From Pseudomonadota bacterium (GTDB lineage: Bacteria; Pseudomonadota; Alphaproteobacteria; Rhizobiales; Devosiaceae), in assembly GCA_023431205.1 (NCBI GenBank), contig JAEYXQ010000069.1:1-22875 (forward strand): a stretch of 22,875 nucleotides of DNA, in the 5' to 3' direction. This document shows positions 15,267 to 21,964 of this stretch, piece by piece (within the stretch, counting starts at the first letter, position 1; the number at the start of each line of letters is the position of its first letter). The notes below the pieces were generated by a model, which was given only the letters and a program-made list of their open reading frames with translations, ran no database searches and was not told the DNA's origin. Position numbers and translations under genes: made by a program.

Positions 15267-15422
15267 AAGCTGCCCGGCGCGTGTTGGAGACACATATCCC
15301 CGGGGCCTTAATCGATCTTAAGGGAGCTGTCCCTGACCGGGCCCGTGGGCTCGGACATACGGCGCCCACCTACGTGAGTAGGTTCCCGGGATCGATTCTC
15401 CCACGGCCAGGGCGGCACCTGA
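15267..15422 (+). ncRNA. ssrS: 6S RNA
   Basis: About 155 nt, the usual length in alphaproteobacteria. 6S RNA mimics an open promoter and sequesters housekeeping RNA polymerase. The ends come together in a closing stem: GCTGCCC (15269-15275) pairs GGGCGGC (15410-15416) with one G-U, then GGC (15276-15278) pairs GCC (15406-15408), then CGTG (15280-15283) pairs CACG (15402-15405). An open bubble follows (from TTGGAGACAC). Inside are AATCGAT (15310-15316) with ATCGATT (15391-15397), a hairpin at 15321-15334, and a hairpin ACCTAC-GTGA-GTAGGT at 15368-15383 with a GNRA-type loop. It lies 18 bases before the 5-formyltetrahydrofolate cyclo-ligase start, the conserved place of ssrS. Exact ends are estimated. 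Confidence 0.88.
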
Positions 15423-15439
15423 TTTTCCGAAAGCGGGCA

Positions 15440-16027
15440 ATGGCGGACGCAGCAATCGAAGAGGCGAAGGCCCTGCTGCGACGCCGGGCACGAGCGGCGC
15501 GGGGCGCGCTCAGCCCCGAGGCGCGGGCCGAGGCCAGCGATGCCATCTGCGGGATATTCTTCGATGCAATTGTGCTGAAGTCCGACGAGGCGGTGGCCGC
15601 CTACTGGCGTATCCGCGACGAGGTGGATTGCCAGCCGATCCTGATCCGCCTGATGGACAGCGGACAGACAGTGATCCTGCCTGTCGTAAATGAGGCGGAC
15701 GAGCCGCTCGACATGCGTGTCTGGGAGCCCGGGACGGCGCTCTACGAAGCCGGATTCGGCACGCTGGCGCCATCGGACCTGGCGCCGCGGCGGCATCCGG
15801 ACGTGGTGCTGATGCCGCTCCTGGGGTTCGACCATGCCGGCACGCGGCTCGGCTATGGCGGCGGATACTACGACCGGACGCTGGCGCAGTTGCCAAGGCG
15901 CCCAAAGGTGATTGGCCTGGCTTTTTCGGCGCAGGAGCTTGACGCGATCCCCCGTGAGCCGCACGACGTTCCCCTTGATGCCGTGATCACGGAGCATGGC
16001 GCGCGGTTTTTCGGCGAGGATAGATGA
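15440..16027 (+). CDS. 5-formyltetrahydrofolate cyclo-ligase
   Basis: A 195-residue cytoplasmic enzyme that converts 5-formyltetrahydrofolate and ATP to 5,10-methenyltetrahydrofolate. I start it at the ATG at 15440 (MADAAIEEAKALLRRRARAAR). The frame stays open back to 15227, but that part is the 6S RNA gene. Signatures: RRRARAARGALSPEAR at the N-terminus, VAAYWRIRDEVD, TVILPVV, VVLMPLLGFDHAGTRLGYGGGYYDR (about 121-145, split here in the family as the ATP-binding GxGxGYYDR loop), and PHDVPLDAVITE. It corresponds to ygfA/fau, which follows ssrS in many proteobacteria and is often cotranscribed with it. Its stop overlaps the next gene's start (ATGA at 16024-16027). Confidence 0.93.
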   Translation: MADAAIEEAKALLRRRARAARGALSPEARAEASDAICGIFFDAIVLKSDEAVAAYWRIRDEVDCQPILIRLMDSGQTVILPVVNEADEPLDMRVWEPGTALYEAGFGTLAPSDLAPRRHPDVVLMPLLGFDHAGTRLGYGGGYYDRTLAQLPRRPKVIGLAFSAQELDAIPREPHDVPLDAVITEHGARFFGEDR

Positions 16028-16839
16028 GGCTGTTGTTTCTGGGTGATGTCGTGGGCCGGTCCGGCCGCGATGCGGTGGCGGAGCGCCTGCCGGGGCTGAT
16101 CGAGCGACACGGCTTCGACTTCGTGGTGGTGAATGGCGAGAATGCCAGCCATGGCCGCGGGCTGACCGAGACACACTTCCACATGCTGCGCGAGGCGGGG
16201 GCCGACATCGTCACCCTGGGCGACCACGCCTTCGACCAGCGCGACACGCTGAGCTATATCGAGCGCGAGCCCACACTGATCCGGCCGGTGAACATGCCGG
16301 CGGGGACCCCGGGGCGCGGGGCGATGTTCGTCGAGGGCCGCAAGGGTCACCGGGTGCTGGTGATCAATGCGCTGGGCCGGGTGTTCCTGCCGCCCATCGA
16401 CGATCCGTTCCGGGCGGTGGAGGCGGCGGTCGCCGCCTGTCCGCTGGGGGAGCAGGCCGATGCCATCGTGGTCGATTTCCACACCGAGGCGACCTCGGAA
16501 ATCCAGGGCATGGGCCACTTCCTGGATGGGCGGGTGAGCCTGGTCGTCGGCACCCACACGCATATCCCCACCTCGGACCACCGCATCCTCAAGGGCGGCA
16601 CGGCGCTGATGGCGGATGCCGGCATGTGCGGGGATTTCGATTCGGTGATCGGGGTTGATGCGGAAGAGCCGCTCAACCGGTTCCTGACCGGCATCGCCAA
16701 TGGGCGGTTTACGCCGGCAGAGGGCGAGGCAACGCTGTGCGGCGTCGCCATCGAGACGGACCCCCGATCGGGCCTTTCCACCAAGGTCATGCCGGTGCGG
16801 ATCGGCGGGGTGCTGTCGCAGGCCGAACCACAGTTCTAG
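16024..16839 (+). CDS. YmdB/TIGR00282-type metallophosphoesterase
   Basis: A 271-residue cytoplasmic dinuclear-metal phosphoesterase. Family members are linked to 2',3'-cyclic nucleotide hydrolysis. Visible metal-site segments: FLGDVVGRSGR (D8), VVNGENASHG (E39, N40), VTLGDHAFDQ (67-68), VVDFHTEATSE (H151) and VGTHTHIPT (H176, H178). The position normally held by asparagine in the GNH motif is aspartate here (D67), which is unusual to my knowledge. Length and the rest of the family pattern, including RPVNMPAGTPGRG and MADAGMCGD, are complete. Translationally coupled to the cyclo-ligase. In vivo substrate in this organism is not known. Confidence 0.9.
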   Translation: MRLLFLGDVVGRSGRDAVAERLPGLIERHGFDFVVVNGENASHGRGLTETHFHMLREAGADIVTLGDHAFDQRDTLSYIEREPTLIRPVNMPAGTPGRGAMFVEGRKGHRVLVINALGRVFLPPIDDPFRAVEAAVAACPLGEQADAIVVDFHTEATSEIQGMGHFLDGRVSLVVGTHTHIPTSDHRILKGGTALMADAGMCGDFDSVIGVDAEEPLNRFLTGIANGRFTPAEGEATLCGVAIETDPRSGLSTKVMPVRIGGVLSQAEPQF

Positions 16840-16845
16840 GGCCGC

Positions 16846-16875
16846 TTCACAATGGGGCGGGTCTTGCCCTATAAG
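16846..16875 (+). promoter_or_regulatory. Probable yebC promoter
   Basis: TTCACA (16846-16851, 5 of 6 to the -35 consensus) and TATAAG (16870-16875, 5 of 6 to the -10) are 18 bases apart; counting the overlapping CTATAA as -10 gives 17. The start of transcription would be near 16882, leaving a leader of about 35 bases. Confidence 0.65.
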
Positions 16876-16916
16876 GCCGCACCATTCAGCCCAGCCAAAC
16901 CTATCCGGAGTGACCG

Positions 16917-17663
16917 ATGGCCGGCCATTCGCATGCCAAGAATATCATGCACCGCAAGGGCAAGTCCGATGCGGCGCGCTCAAAGGTCTTTTCCAAGCTC
17001 GCCCGCGAAATCACCGTGGCGGCCAAGATGGGCATGCCCGACCCGGCGTTCAACGCCCGCCTGCGCCTGGCGGTAACCAACGCCCGGTCCCAGTCCATGC
17101 CCAAGGACAACATCGACCGCGCCATCAAGAAAGCGATGGGCAGCGACGGCGAGAACTATGACGAGATCCGCTACGAGGGCTATGGTCCCGGCGGCGTCGC
17201 GATCATCGTCGAGACGCTGACCGACAACCGCAACCGCACGGCGTCGAATGTGCGCTCGTATTTCTCCAAGAACGGTGGCGCGCTGGGTGAAACCAACTCG
17301 GTCGGCTTCATGTTCGACCGGGTCGGGGAGATCACCTATCCGGTCTCGGTCGGTTCGGAAGACAAGGTGATGGAAGCCGCCATCGAAGCCGGCGCCGACG
17401 ACGTCGAGAGCGACGAGGAATACCACTACATCTACACCGCCTTCGAGAGCATGGCCGAAGTGTCGTCGGCGCTCGAGAAGGTGCTGGGCGAGGCGGAGTC
17501 GGTGAAGGCCATCTTCAAGCCGCAGAACACCACCCCCATCGACGCCGAAAAGGGCGCCACGCTGATGAAGCTGATCGCGACCCTCGAAGAAGATGACGAC
17601 GTGCAGAACGTCTATTCAAACTTCGACATGAGCGACGAGGACGCCGCCAAGCTCGCGAGCTGA
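16917..17663 (+). CDS. YebC/PmpR family protein (TACO1 family)
   Basis: A 248-residue cytoplasmic protein, full length for the family. Typical features: the N-terminal AGHSHAKNIMHRKGKSDAAR, FSKLAREITVAAKMG, the DNIDRAIKKAMG segment, YEGYGPGGVAIIVE, TDNRNRTASNVRSYFSKNGG and the C-terminal IDAEKGATLMKLI. Family members have been described as transcription regulators near DNA-repair genes and, more recently, as ribosome-associated factors that help translation of difficult motifs; which applies here cannot be told. A clear Shine-Dalgarno GGAG stands 7 bases before the ATG. It has its own promoter and terminator, and lies 1 kb before ruvC, as in many proteobacteria, but with a minus-strand diguanylate cyclase in between. 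Confidence 0.95.
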   Translation: MAGHSHAKNIMHRKGKSDAARSKVFSKLAREITVAAKMGMPDPAFNARLRLAVTNARSQSMPKDNIDRAIKKAMGSDGENYDEIRYEGYGPGGVAIIVETLTDNRNRTASNVRSYFSKNGGALGETNSVGFMFDRVGEITYPVSVGSEDKVMEAAIEAGADDVESDEEYHYIYTAFESMAEVSSALEKVLGEAESVKAIFKPQNTTPIDAEKGATLMKLIATLEEDDDVQNVYSNFDMSDEDAAKLAS

Positions 17664-17688
17664 CCGCAGCCGACCGTCAGCCTTTCCG

Positions 17689-17720
17689 ACACCGCGTCCT
17701 CACAGGGGCCGCGGTGTTTT
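17689..17720 (+). terminator. Intrinsic terminator after yebC
   Basis: ACACCGCG (17689-17696) pairs perfectly with CGCGGTGT (17710-17717) around a 13-base loop, followed by TTT and CG. It starts 26 bases after the yebC stop and ends just before the stop of the convergent diguanylate cyclase gene. Confidence 0.8.
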
Positions 17721-17722
17721 CG

Positions 17723-18496
17723 TCAGGCGATCTGGCGGAGTTCGACGTAGGGGTGGTCGGCGACGTGAACGACGGCAGCACGGTTGCGGCCGGACTGCTT
17801 GGCGCCGTAAAGGCGCTGGTCGGCGATGCGGAACAATTCCGAGAAGGTGGCCGACCGGTCGAAGGCGACCCCACCAATGCTGACCGAAAGCGAGCGCTGG
17901 CGCCCGTCGGGGGTGAAGATCGCCAGGTTCACCGAGCGGCGGATGCGCTCGGCTACGGCTTCGGCGGTGCTGTGGTCCACCGACGGGAGGAAGACCGCGA
18001 ATTCCTCGCCACCCATTCGACCGACGAGGTCACCGGGCCGGACCACGGCGCGGATGGACCGAGCAATGATGGTGAGGGCTTCGTCGCCGGATTCATGGCC
18101 GTAAAGGTCGTTGATTGTCTTGAAGTTGTCCGCGTCGATCATCAGCAGGGCGCCGGTTCCGCGCGCCTGAAGTGTTTCGGTGACCTTGGAGGCAAACGCG
18201 CCGCGGTTGAGGCAGGCGGTTAGGCTGTCGGTGCGCGCCACCAGTCCCAGCCGGCGATTGCTGATGGCGAGCCCCCTGACGCGCAGGCTCAGGTAGAAGA
18301 AGAGGGGGGCACCCAGGGCGATCGGCAGCACCACGGCGCTGACCATGGCCCGGTGAAGCGCCTCACGCCCAAGGTCCCCGAAAAACAGGGCGTTGAAAGC
18401 GACGGCGACGAGCACGCAAGCGGCGGTGCCGAAGATGGTCCAACGGGCTACGCTCGACCAACCGCGGAGGCCGGCGAGGGATTTATCGCGGGTCAT
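17723..18496 (-). CDS. Membrane-bound GGDEF diguanylate cyclase
   Basis: A 257-residue protein predicted to make cyclic di-GMP from two GTP. Two membrane helices lie at about 18-40 and 50-72 with a very short loop, so there is no real periplasmic sensor domain. The GGDEF domain spans about 85-245: DSLTACLNR (90-98), metal-binding D121 in IDADNFK, and the active-site loop GGEEF (162-166), a functional variant. The RxxD product-inhibition site is intact as RPGD (153-156), five residues before GGEEF. All core residues look competent. The start has no obvious Shine-Dalgarno. The gene is convergent with yebC and divergent from ruvC, splitting an association that is common elsewhere. Confidence 0.92.
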   Translation of the reverse strand: MTRDKSLAGLRGWSSVARWTIFGTAACVLVAVAFNALFFGDLGREALHRAMVSAVVLPIALGAPLFFYLSLRVRGLAISNRRLGLVARTDSLTACLNRGAFASKVTETLQARGTGALLMIDADNFKTINDLYGHESGDEALTIIARSIRAVVRPGDLVGRMGGEEFAVFLPSVDHSTAEAVAERIRRSVNLAIFTPDGRQRSLSVSIGGVAFDRSATFSELFRIADQRLYGAKQSGRNRAAVVHVADHPYVELRQIA

Positions 18497-18633
18497 GATG
18501 GCACTGTCCGGCTGAACGCATGCAACGCAGTTCGCCGCGCCATCGAGCGCGACCTCTCCAGACGAGTGCCTGTCATTTCATACCCCTGCAATCCCGGGCG
18601 CAGCATGGCCGACGGGGACTGAAGGTGGCCTTT

Positions 18634-18661
18634 TCGACAAGGGCGCAATTTTAGGTATTGT
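18634..18661 (+). promoter_or_regulatory. Candidate ruvCAB promoter
   Basis: TCGACA (18634-18639, 5 of 6 to the -35 consensus) and TATTGT (18656-18661, 4 of 6 to the -10) are 16 bases apart, giving a leader of about 70 bases before ruvC. An 8-bp inverted repeat (18637-18644 and 18674-18681) flanks the -10. Confidence 0.45.
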
Positions 18662-18681
18662 GTCCGGTGCATTGCCCTTGT
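18637..18681. repeat. Inverted repeat flanking the ruvC -10 element
   Basis: ACAAGGGC (18637-18644) and GCCCTTGT (18674-18681) are perfect inverted copies, 29 bases apart, with partial extension inwards (GCAAT against ATT). The arms overlap the -35 and the start region of the candidate promoter, a layout that could serve as an operator. Confidence 0.5.
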
Positions 18682-18738
18682 TGCCGCTTTGTTCACTTCC
18701 GGCTTGGTAGCGTTGCGCCACCGGCCTATGGATAGAGC

Positions 18739-19245
18739 ATGAGTGACGCTACCCGAATCATCGGCATCGACCCCGGCCTGCGCCGCTGCGGCTGGGGGAT
18801 CATCGAGAGCGAGGGCACGCGCCTGCGCTTCATTGGTGCCGGAACCATCACGCCACCGGTGACCGGCGCCCTTTCGGAGCGCCTGTCGGCGCTGATGCAG
18901 GAACTGAGCGAAGTGCTCGACCGGTTCGCGCCGGCTGAAGCCGCGGTGGAAGAAACCTTCGTGAACCAGGGCGCCCGGTCGGCGCTGATCCTGGGGCAGG
19001 CGCGCGGTGTTGCGCTGGTCACGCCGGCGGTGCGCGGCATACCCGTCGGCGAATATGCTTCCAATGTGGTGAAGAAGGCCGTCGTCGGCACCGGCCATGC
19101 CGAGAAGGAACAGGTGCAGATGATGGTGCGGACGCTGCTGCCCACGGCCAATTTCGCCGGGGCCGATGCCGGCGATGCGCTGGCCATCGCCATCTGCCAT
19201 GCCCACCACCGCGTGGCGGCACGGCGGCTGAGGGCGCTGGCATGA
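18739..19245 (+). CDS. ruvC: Holliday junction resolvase RuvC
   Basis: A 168-residue endonuclease that cuts four-way DNA junctions symmetrically after RuvAB branch migration. The catalytic acidic residues are all present: D11 in GIDPGLRRCGWG, E71 in VEETFVNQGARSA, and D143 and D146 in GADAGDALAIAICHAH. Length is near the family norm. It is the first gene of a run in which each start overlaps or touches the previous stop. The ruvA start overlaps its stop (ATGA at 19242-19245). Upstream is a 242-base divergent region with a candidate promoter and an inverted repeat; no canonical alphaproteobacterial LexA site was found. Confidence 0.97.
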   Translation: MSDATRIIGIDPGLRRCGWGIIESEGTRLRFIGAGTITPPVTGALSERLSALMQELSEVLDRFAPAEAAVEETFVNQGARSALILGQARGVALVTPAVRGIPVGEYASNVVKKAVVGTGHAEKEQVQMMVRTLLPTANFAGADAGDALAIAICHAHHRVAARRLRALA

Positions 19246-19859
19246 TCGGCAAGCTCAAGGGGCTGGTCGACAGCTTCGGCGAAGACGTGGTGCTGATCGA
19301 CTGCGGCGGCGTCTGCTACGAGGCCTTCTGCTCGGCGCGCACACTGCAGGCGCTGCCGCGGGTCGGCGAGGCAGCCGTGGTGTTCATCGAGACGTTGGTA
19401 CGCGAGGACCTGATCCGCCTCTACGGCTTTGCGACGGAGGCCGAGAAGTCCTGGTTCAACCTGCTGATGACAGTGCAGGGGGTTGGCGCGCGCGTGGCGC
19501 TGTCGATCCTTTCGGCACTGTCGCCTTCGGAGTTGTCGAGCGCAGTGGCATTGCAGGACAAGGCGATGATCGGCCGCGCCAACGGCGTGGGGCCGAAACT
19601 GGCGCTTCGGCTCGTCACCGAACTCAAGGGCAAGGTGCCCGCCATTGGCGGGATCGACGCCGGCACGCTGGGGCTGCAGGCGGCGCTCGGGGAAGGCGTT
19701 TCGAGCGGCAATGTCGCCGACGCGGTGTCGGCGCTGGTCAATCTCGGCTACCAGAATGCACAAGCCTCGGCCGCCGTGGCACGGATCGTTGCCCGCGAGG
19801 GTGACGCCACGCCGACTGAGAAACTGATCCGCCTCGGACTTAGGGAGCTGAGCGCGTGA
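19242..19859 (+). CDS. ruvA: Holliday junction DNA helicase subunit RuvA
   Basis: A 205-residue protein whose tetramer binds the Holliday junction and loads RuvB. The N-terminal OB-fold begins MIGKLKGLVDSFGEDVVLIDCGG. The two helix-hairpin-helix motifs are seen as VQGVGARVALSILS and NGVGPKLALRLVTELKGK. A linker follows, then the RuvB-binding domain III (about 155-205) with VADAVSALVNLGYQNAQASAAV. It overlaps ruvC by 4 bases and ruvB by 4 bases (GTGA at 19856-19859), so translation of the three subunits is probably coupled. Confidence 0.97.
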   Translation: MIGKLKGLVDSFGEDVVLIDCGGVCYEAFCSARTLQALPRVGEAAVVFIETLVREDLIRLYGFATEAEKSWFNLLMTVQGVGARVALSILSALSPSELSSAVALQDKAMIGRANGVGPKLALRLVTELKGKVPAIGGIDAGTLGLQAALGEGVSSGNVADAVSALVNLGYQNAQASAAVARIVAREGDATPTEKLIRLGLRELSA

Positions 19860-20893
19860 GTTCGCTGACCTCCGCCAGTGCCGGCCGCGACGACCCGTTG
19901 GATGTGTCGCTGCGCCCTTCCGGCTTTTCCGACTTCGTCGGGCAGGCTGCGGCGCGGGCGAACCTTGAAGTCTTCATTCAGGCCGCCAAGCAGCGCGGCG
20001 CGGCGCTCGACCACGTGCTGTTTGTCGGCCCGCCGGGCCTGGGCAAGACGACGCTGGCGCAGATCATCTCCAGGGAACTCGGAGTGGGCTTCCGGGCTAC
20101 CTCTGGGCCGGTGATCGCCAAGGCGGGAGACCTGGCGGCGCTGCTCACCAATCTTGAGGAACGGGACGTCCTGTTCATCGACGAGATCCACCGGCTGAAC
20201 CCTGCAATCGAGGAAGTGCTCTATCCGGCGATGGAAGATTTCCAGCTCGACCTGATTATCGGCGACGGGCCTTCGGCGCGGTCGGTGCGGATCGATCTTG
20301 CCCGCTTCACCCTGGTCGGTGCCACCACGAGGGCAGGATTGCTCACCACCCCGCTCCGGGACCGGTTCGGCATTCCTGTGCGGCTCAATTTCTATACGCC
20401 CGAAGAACTGGTGCAGATCGTCACCCGCGGTGCACGGCTTCTGGGAATGCCGATGGCGCCCGACGGGGCGATGGAGATCGCTCGCCGCTCGCGCGGCACC
20501 CCCCGCATCGCCGGCCGGCTGCTGCGCCGGGTGACAGACTTCGCCTTGGTGGACGGGGCAAAGGAAGTCACCAGCAGCATTGCCGACAAGGCGCTGCTGC
20601 GCCTCGATGTCGATGCCCGCGGCCTCGACCAACTCGACCGGCGCTATCTCACCACCATTGCCGACTTCTATGGCGGCGGGCCGGTGGGGATCGAGACCAT
20701 CGCGGCAGCGCTCAGCGAGCCGCGGGATGCAATCGAAGAGATCGTCGAGCCTTACCTGCTGCAACAGGGCTTCATCCAGCGCACGCCACGCGGTCGCATG
20801 CTGACGGGCCTCGCCTTCCAGCATCTCGGGCGCTCGGTGCCGCAGGGTTTCGTCGGCCAGCAGGCGTCGCTGTTCGAGGAGCCCGAGGCGTGA
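19856..20893 (+). CDS. ruvB: Holliday junction DNA helicase motor RuvB
   Basis: A 345-residue AAA+ ATPase that forms hexameric rings and pumps DNA through the junction. It starts at GTG. Seen: LRPSGFSDFVGQ at the N-terminus, Walker A GPPGLGKT (58-65), Walker B LFIDEIH (106-112), the sensor segment VGATTRAGLL, the arginine finger region PLRDRFG (R170), GTPRIAGRLLRRVTDFA of the lid domain, and the C-terminal winged-helix with EPYLLQQGFIQRTPRGR. Complete and canonical. The stop overlaps the GTG start of the NUDIX gene (GTGA at 20890-20893). Confidence 0.98.
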   Translation: MSSLTSASAGRDDPLDVSLRPSGFSDFVGQAAARANLEVFIQAAKQRGAALDHVLFVGPPGLGKTTLAQIISRELGVGFRATSGPVIAKAGDLAALLTNLEERDVLFIDEIHRLNPAIEEVLYPAMEDFQLDLIIGDGPSARSVRIDLARFTLVGATTRAGLLTTPLRDRFGIPVRLNFYTPEELVQIVTRGARLLGMPMAPDGAMEIARRSRGTPRIAGRLLRRVTDFALVDGAKEVTSSIADKALLRLDVDARGLDQLDRRYLTTIADFYGGGPVGIETIAAALSEPRDAIEEIVEPYLLQQGFIQRTPRGRMLTGLAFQHLGRSVPQGFVGQQASLFEEPEA

Positions 20894-21390
20894 GCGAGCG
20901 GCACGTGCTCAGCTTCCCGATCGGCGGGCAGCGCTTCAACTATCGCGTGGCGGCGGTGATCATCGCCGACGGCCACGTGCTGGTGTCACGCGAGGACGAC
21001 GACGACTACGTCATGCTGCCTGGCGGGCGGGTGGAGATCGGCGAGGCCAGTGCGCCGGCGCTGGCCCGCGAGATCGAAGAAGAGCTTGGCATGAGGGGCG
21101 CGGTCGGGCCGCTGCTCGCCACGTCCGAGAGCTTCTACCGCCGCGAGGGCGAGGACTTCCACGAGGTCGGCTTGTTCTACCGGGTCACGCTGCCGGAGCA
21201 CGCGGTGCCGGATGGCAGGGCCCCTTGGCTGGTCCGCGAGGATGAGGGGCATGTGCTGTCGAACTTCTGGGTGCCGCTGACTGGCGGCGCCCTCCCTGCC
21301 TTGAACCTGCTGCCGCGCTGGCTTCCGGGGTTCCTTGAGCACGTTCCCGAGGGCACAACCCACATCGTTCACGACGAGCGAACCCGCTGA
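20890..21390 (+). CDS. NUDIX hydrolase
   Basis: A 166-residue hydrolase of compounds with a nucleoside diphosphate linked to another group. The Nudix box is perfect: GGRVEIGEASAPALAREI followed by EEELGM, matching Gx5Ex7REUxEExGU, at about residues 40-63. The rest is one NUDIX domain with no extra domain, and the substrate cannot be predicted. It starts with GTG inside the end of ruvB and its stop shares one base with the ybgC start (TGATG at 21388-21392), so it is part of the ruv operon. In enterobacteria a different NUDIX gene (nudB) stands before yebC-ruvC, so a NUDIX partner near ruv is not unique. An alternative is a stand-alone housekeeping role. Confidence 0.92.
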   Translation: MSERHVLSFPIGGQRFNYRVAAVIIADGHVLVSREDDDDYVMLPGGRVEIGEASAPALAREIEEELGMRGAVGPLLATSESFYRREGEDFHEVGLFYRVTLPEHAVPDGRAPWLVREDEGHVLSNFWVPLTGGALPALNLLPRWLPGFLEHVPEGTTHIVHDERTR

Positions 21391-21785
21391 TGCCCGAACC
21401 GCACCGCATCCCGGTCCGCATCTACTACGAGGACACCGACTTCTCGGGCTTTGTCTACCACGCGGCGTATCTGAAGTTCTTCGAGCGCGGTCGCACCGAA
21501 TTCCTCCGCGACCTCGGGGTTCACCATGCCGAACTGGCGGAACAGGGTGTTGCGTTTGCGGTGCGGCGGATGGAGATCGAGTTTGAAGCGGCGGCCCGCA
21601 TCGACGATCTGCTGGCTGTCGAGACGGCTGTCGAGGCCGGCACCGGTGCCCGGCTGGTCCTGGTCCAGACCATTCGGCGGGGCGAAACGGTGCTGACGCA
21701 GGCCCGGGTGGAAGTCGCCGCAGTTCGCATCGGGGGCGGCGCGACGCGGTTGCCAAAAACACTGCTTGCGCGGCTCCGCGGCTGA
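21390..21785 (+). CDS. ybgC: Acyl-CoA thioesterase YbgC (tol-pal associated)
   Basis: A 131-residue hot-dog-fold thioesterase of the 4-hydroxybenzoyl-CoA type. The catalytic motif YYEDTDFSGFVYHAAYLKFFERGR (about 12-35; aspartate in EDTD, followed by VYH) is intact, and RRMEIEFEAAARIDDLL continues the family pattern. YbgC is usually the first gene of the tol-pal cluster and acts on short-chain or phospholipid-linked acyl thioesters. Here it is coupled to the NUDIX gene and followed by tolQ after 179 bases with a strong stem-loop, so it can be transcribed from the ruv operon. Confidence 0.93.
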   Translation: MPEPHRIPVRIYYEDTDFSGFVYHAAYLKFFERGRTEFLRDLGVHHAELAEQGVAFAVRRMEIEFEAAARIDDLLAVETAVEAGTGARLVLVQTIRRGETVLTQARVEVAAVRIGGGATRLPKTLLARLRG

Positions 21786-21830
21786 GACTGCCGACGCTTT
21801 GTTAACCATCTCTTGACCATAATCCCGGCA

Positions 21831-21894
21831 AAGAGAGTCGGTTGGTCTGCTGGGGCCGCACAGCCCCGTGAAGCAGCCGATTTCTCTTAATTTT
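21831..21894 (+). terminator. Long interrupted stem-loop between ybgC and tolQ
   Basis: Four stacked helices can form: AAGAGA/TCTCTT (21831-21836 with 21883-21888), TCGG/CCGA (21838-21841 with 21877-21880), CTGCT/AGCAG (21847-21851 with 21872-21876) and GGGGC/GCCCC (21852-21856 with 21863-21867), closed by a 6-base loop and followed by AATTTT. It may be an intrinsic terminator of the ruv-ybgC operon, an attenuator, or a structured tolQ leader. The bulges make a simple terminator less certain. Confidence 0.55.
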
Positions 21895-21964
21895 GACAGA
21901 ATTCGCCCGCATCGCCGCAAGCATGCGGGTCGGACAGCCGGAGCCGGGCCGAAAGGATCACGAC

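Noticed and set aside
15226..15419. A longer 6S RNA closed by GGTGCC (15226-15231) with GGCACC (15414-15419)
   Set aside because: The stem 15269-15283 with 15402-15416 is longer, gives the normal length of about 155 nt, and is preceded by a -10 box. The outer pairing is short and would compete with it.
15227..15439. N-terminal extension of 5-formyltetrahydrofolate cyclo-ligase from a GTG at 15227
   Set aside because: This stretch is the 6S RNA gene and its promoter. The protein family begins at the ATG at 15440.
18691..18705. LexA box upstream of ruvC
   Set aside because: GTTC is followed after 7 bases by GCTT, not GTTC. With the half-site mismatched at two positions it is not a convincing alphaproteobacterial SOS site.
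21893..21964. TTG start for tolQ and use of its TTGACA as a -35
   Set aside because: The ATG at 21965 has a good Shine-Dalgarno. No -10 is found at 16-18 bases from the TTGACA at 21893.
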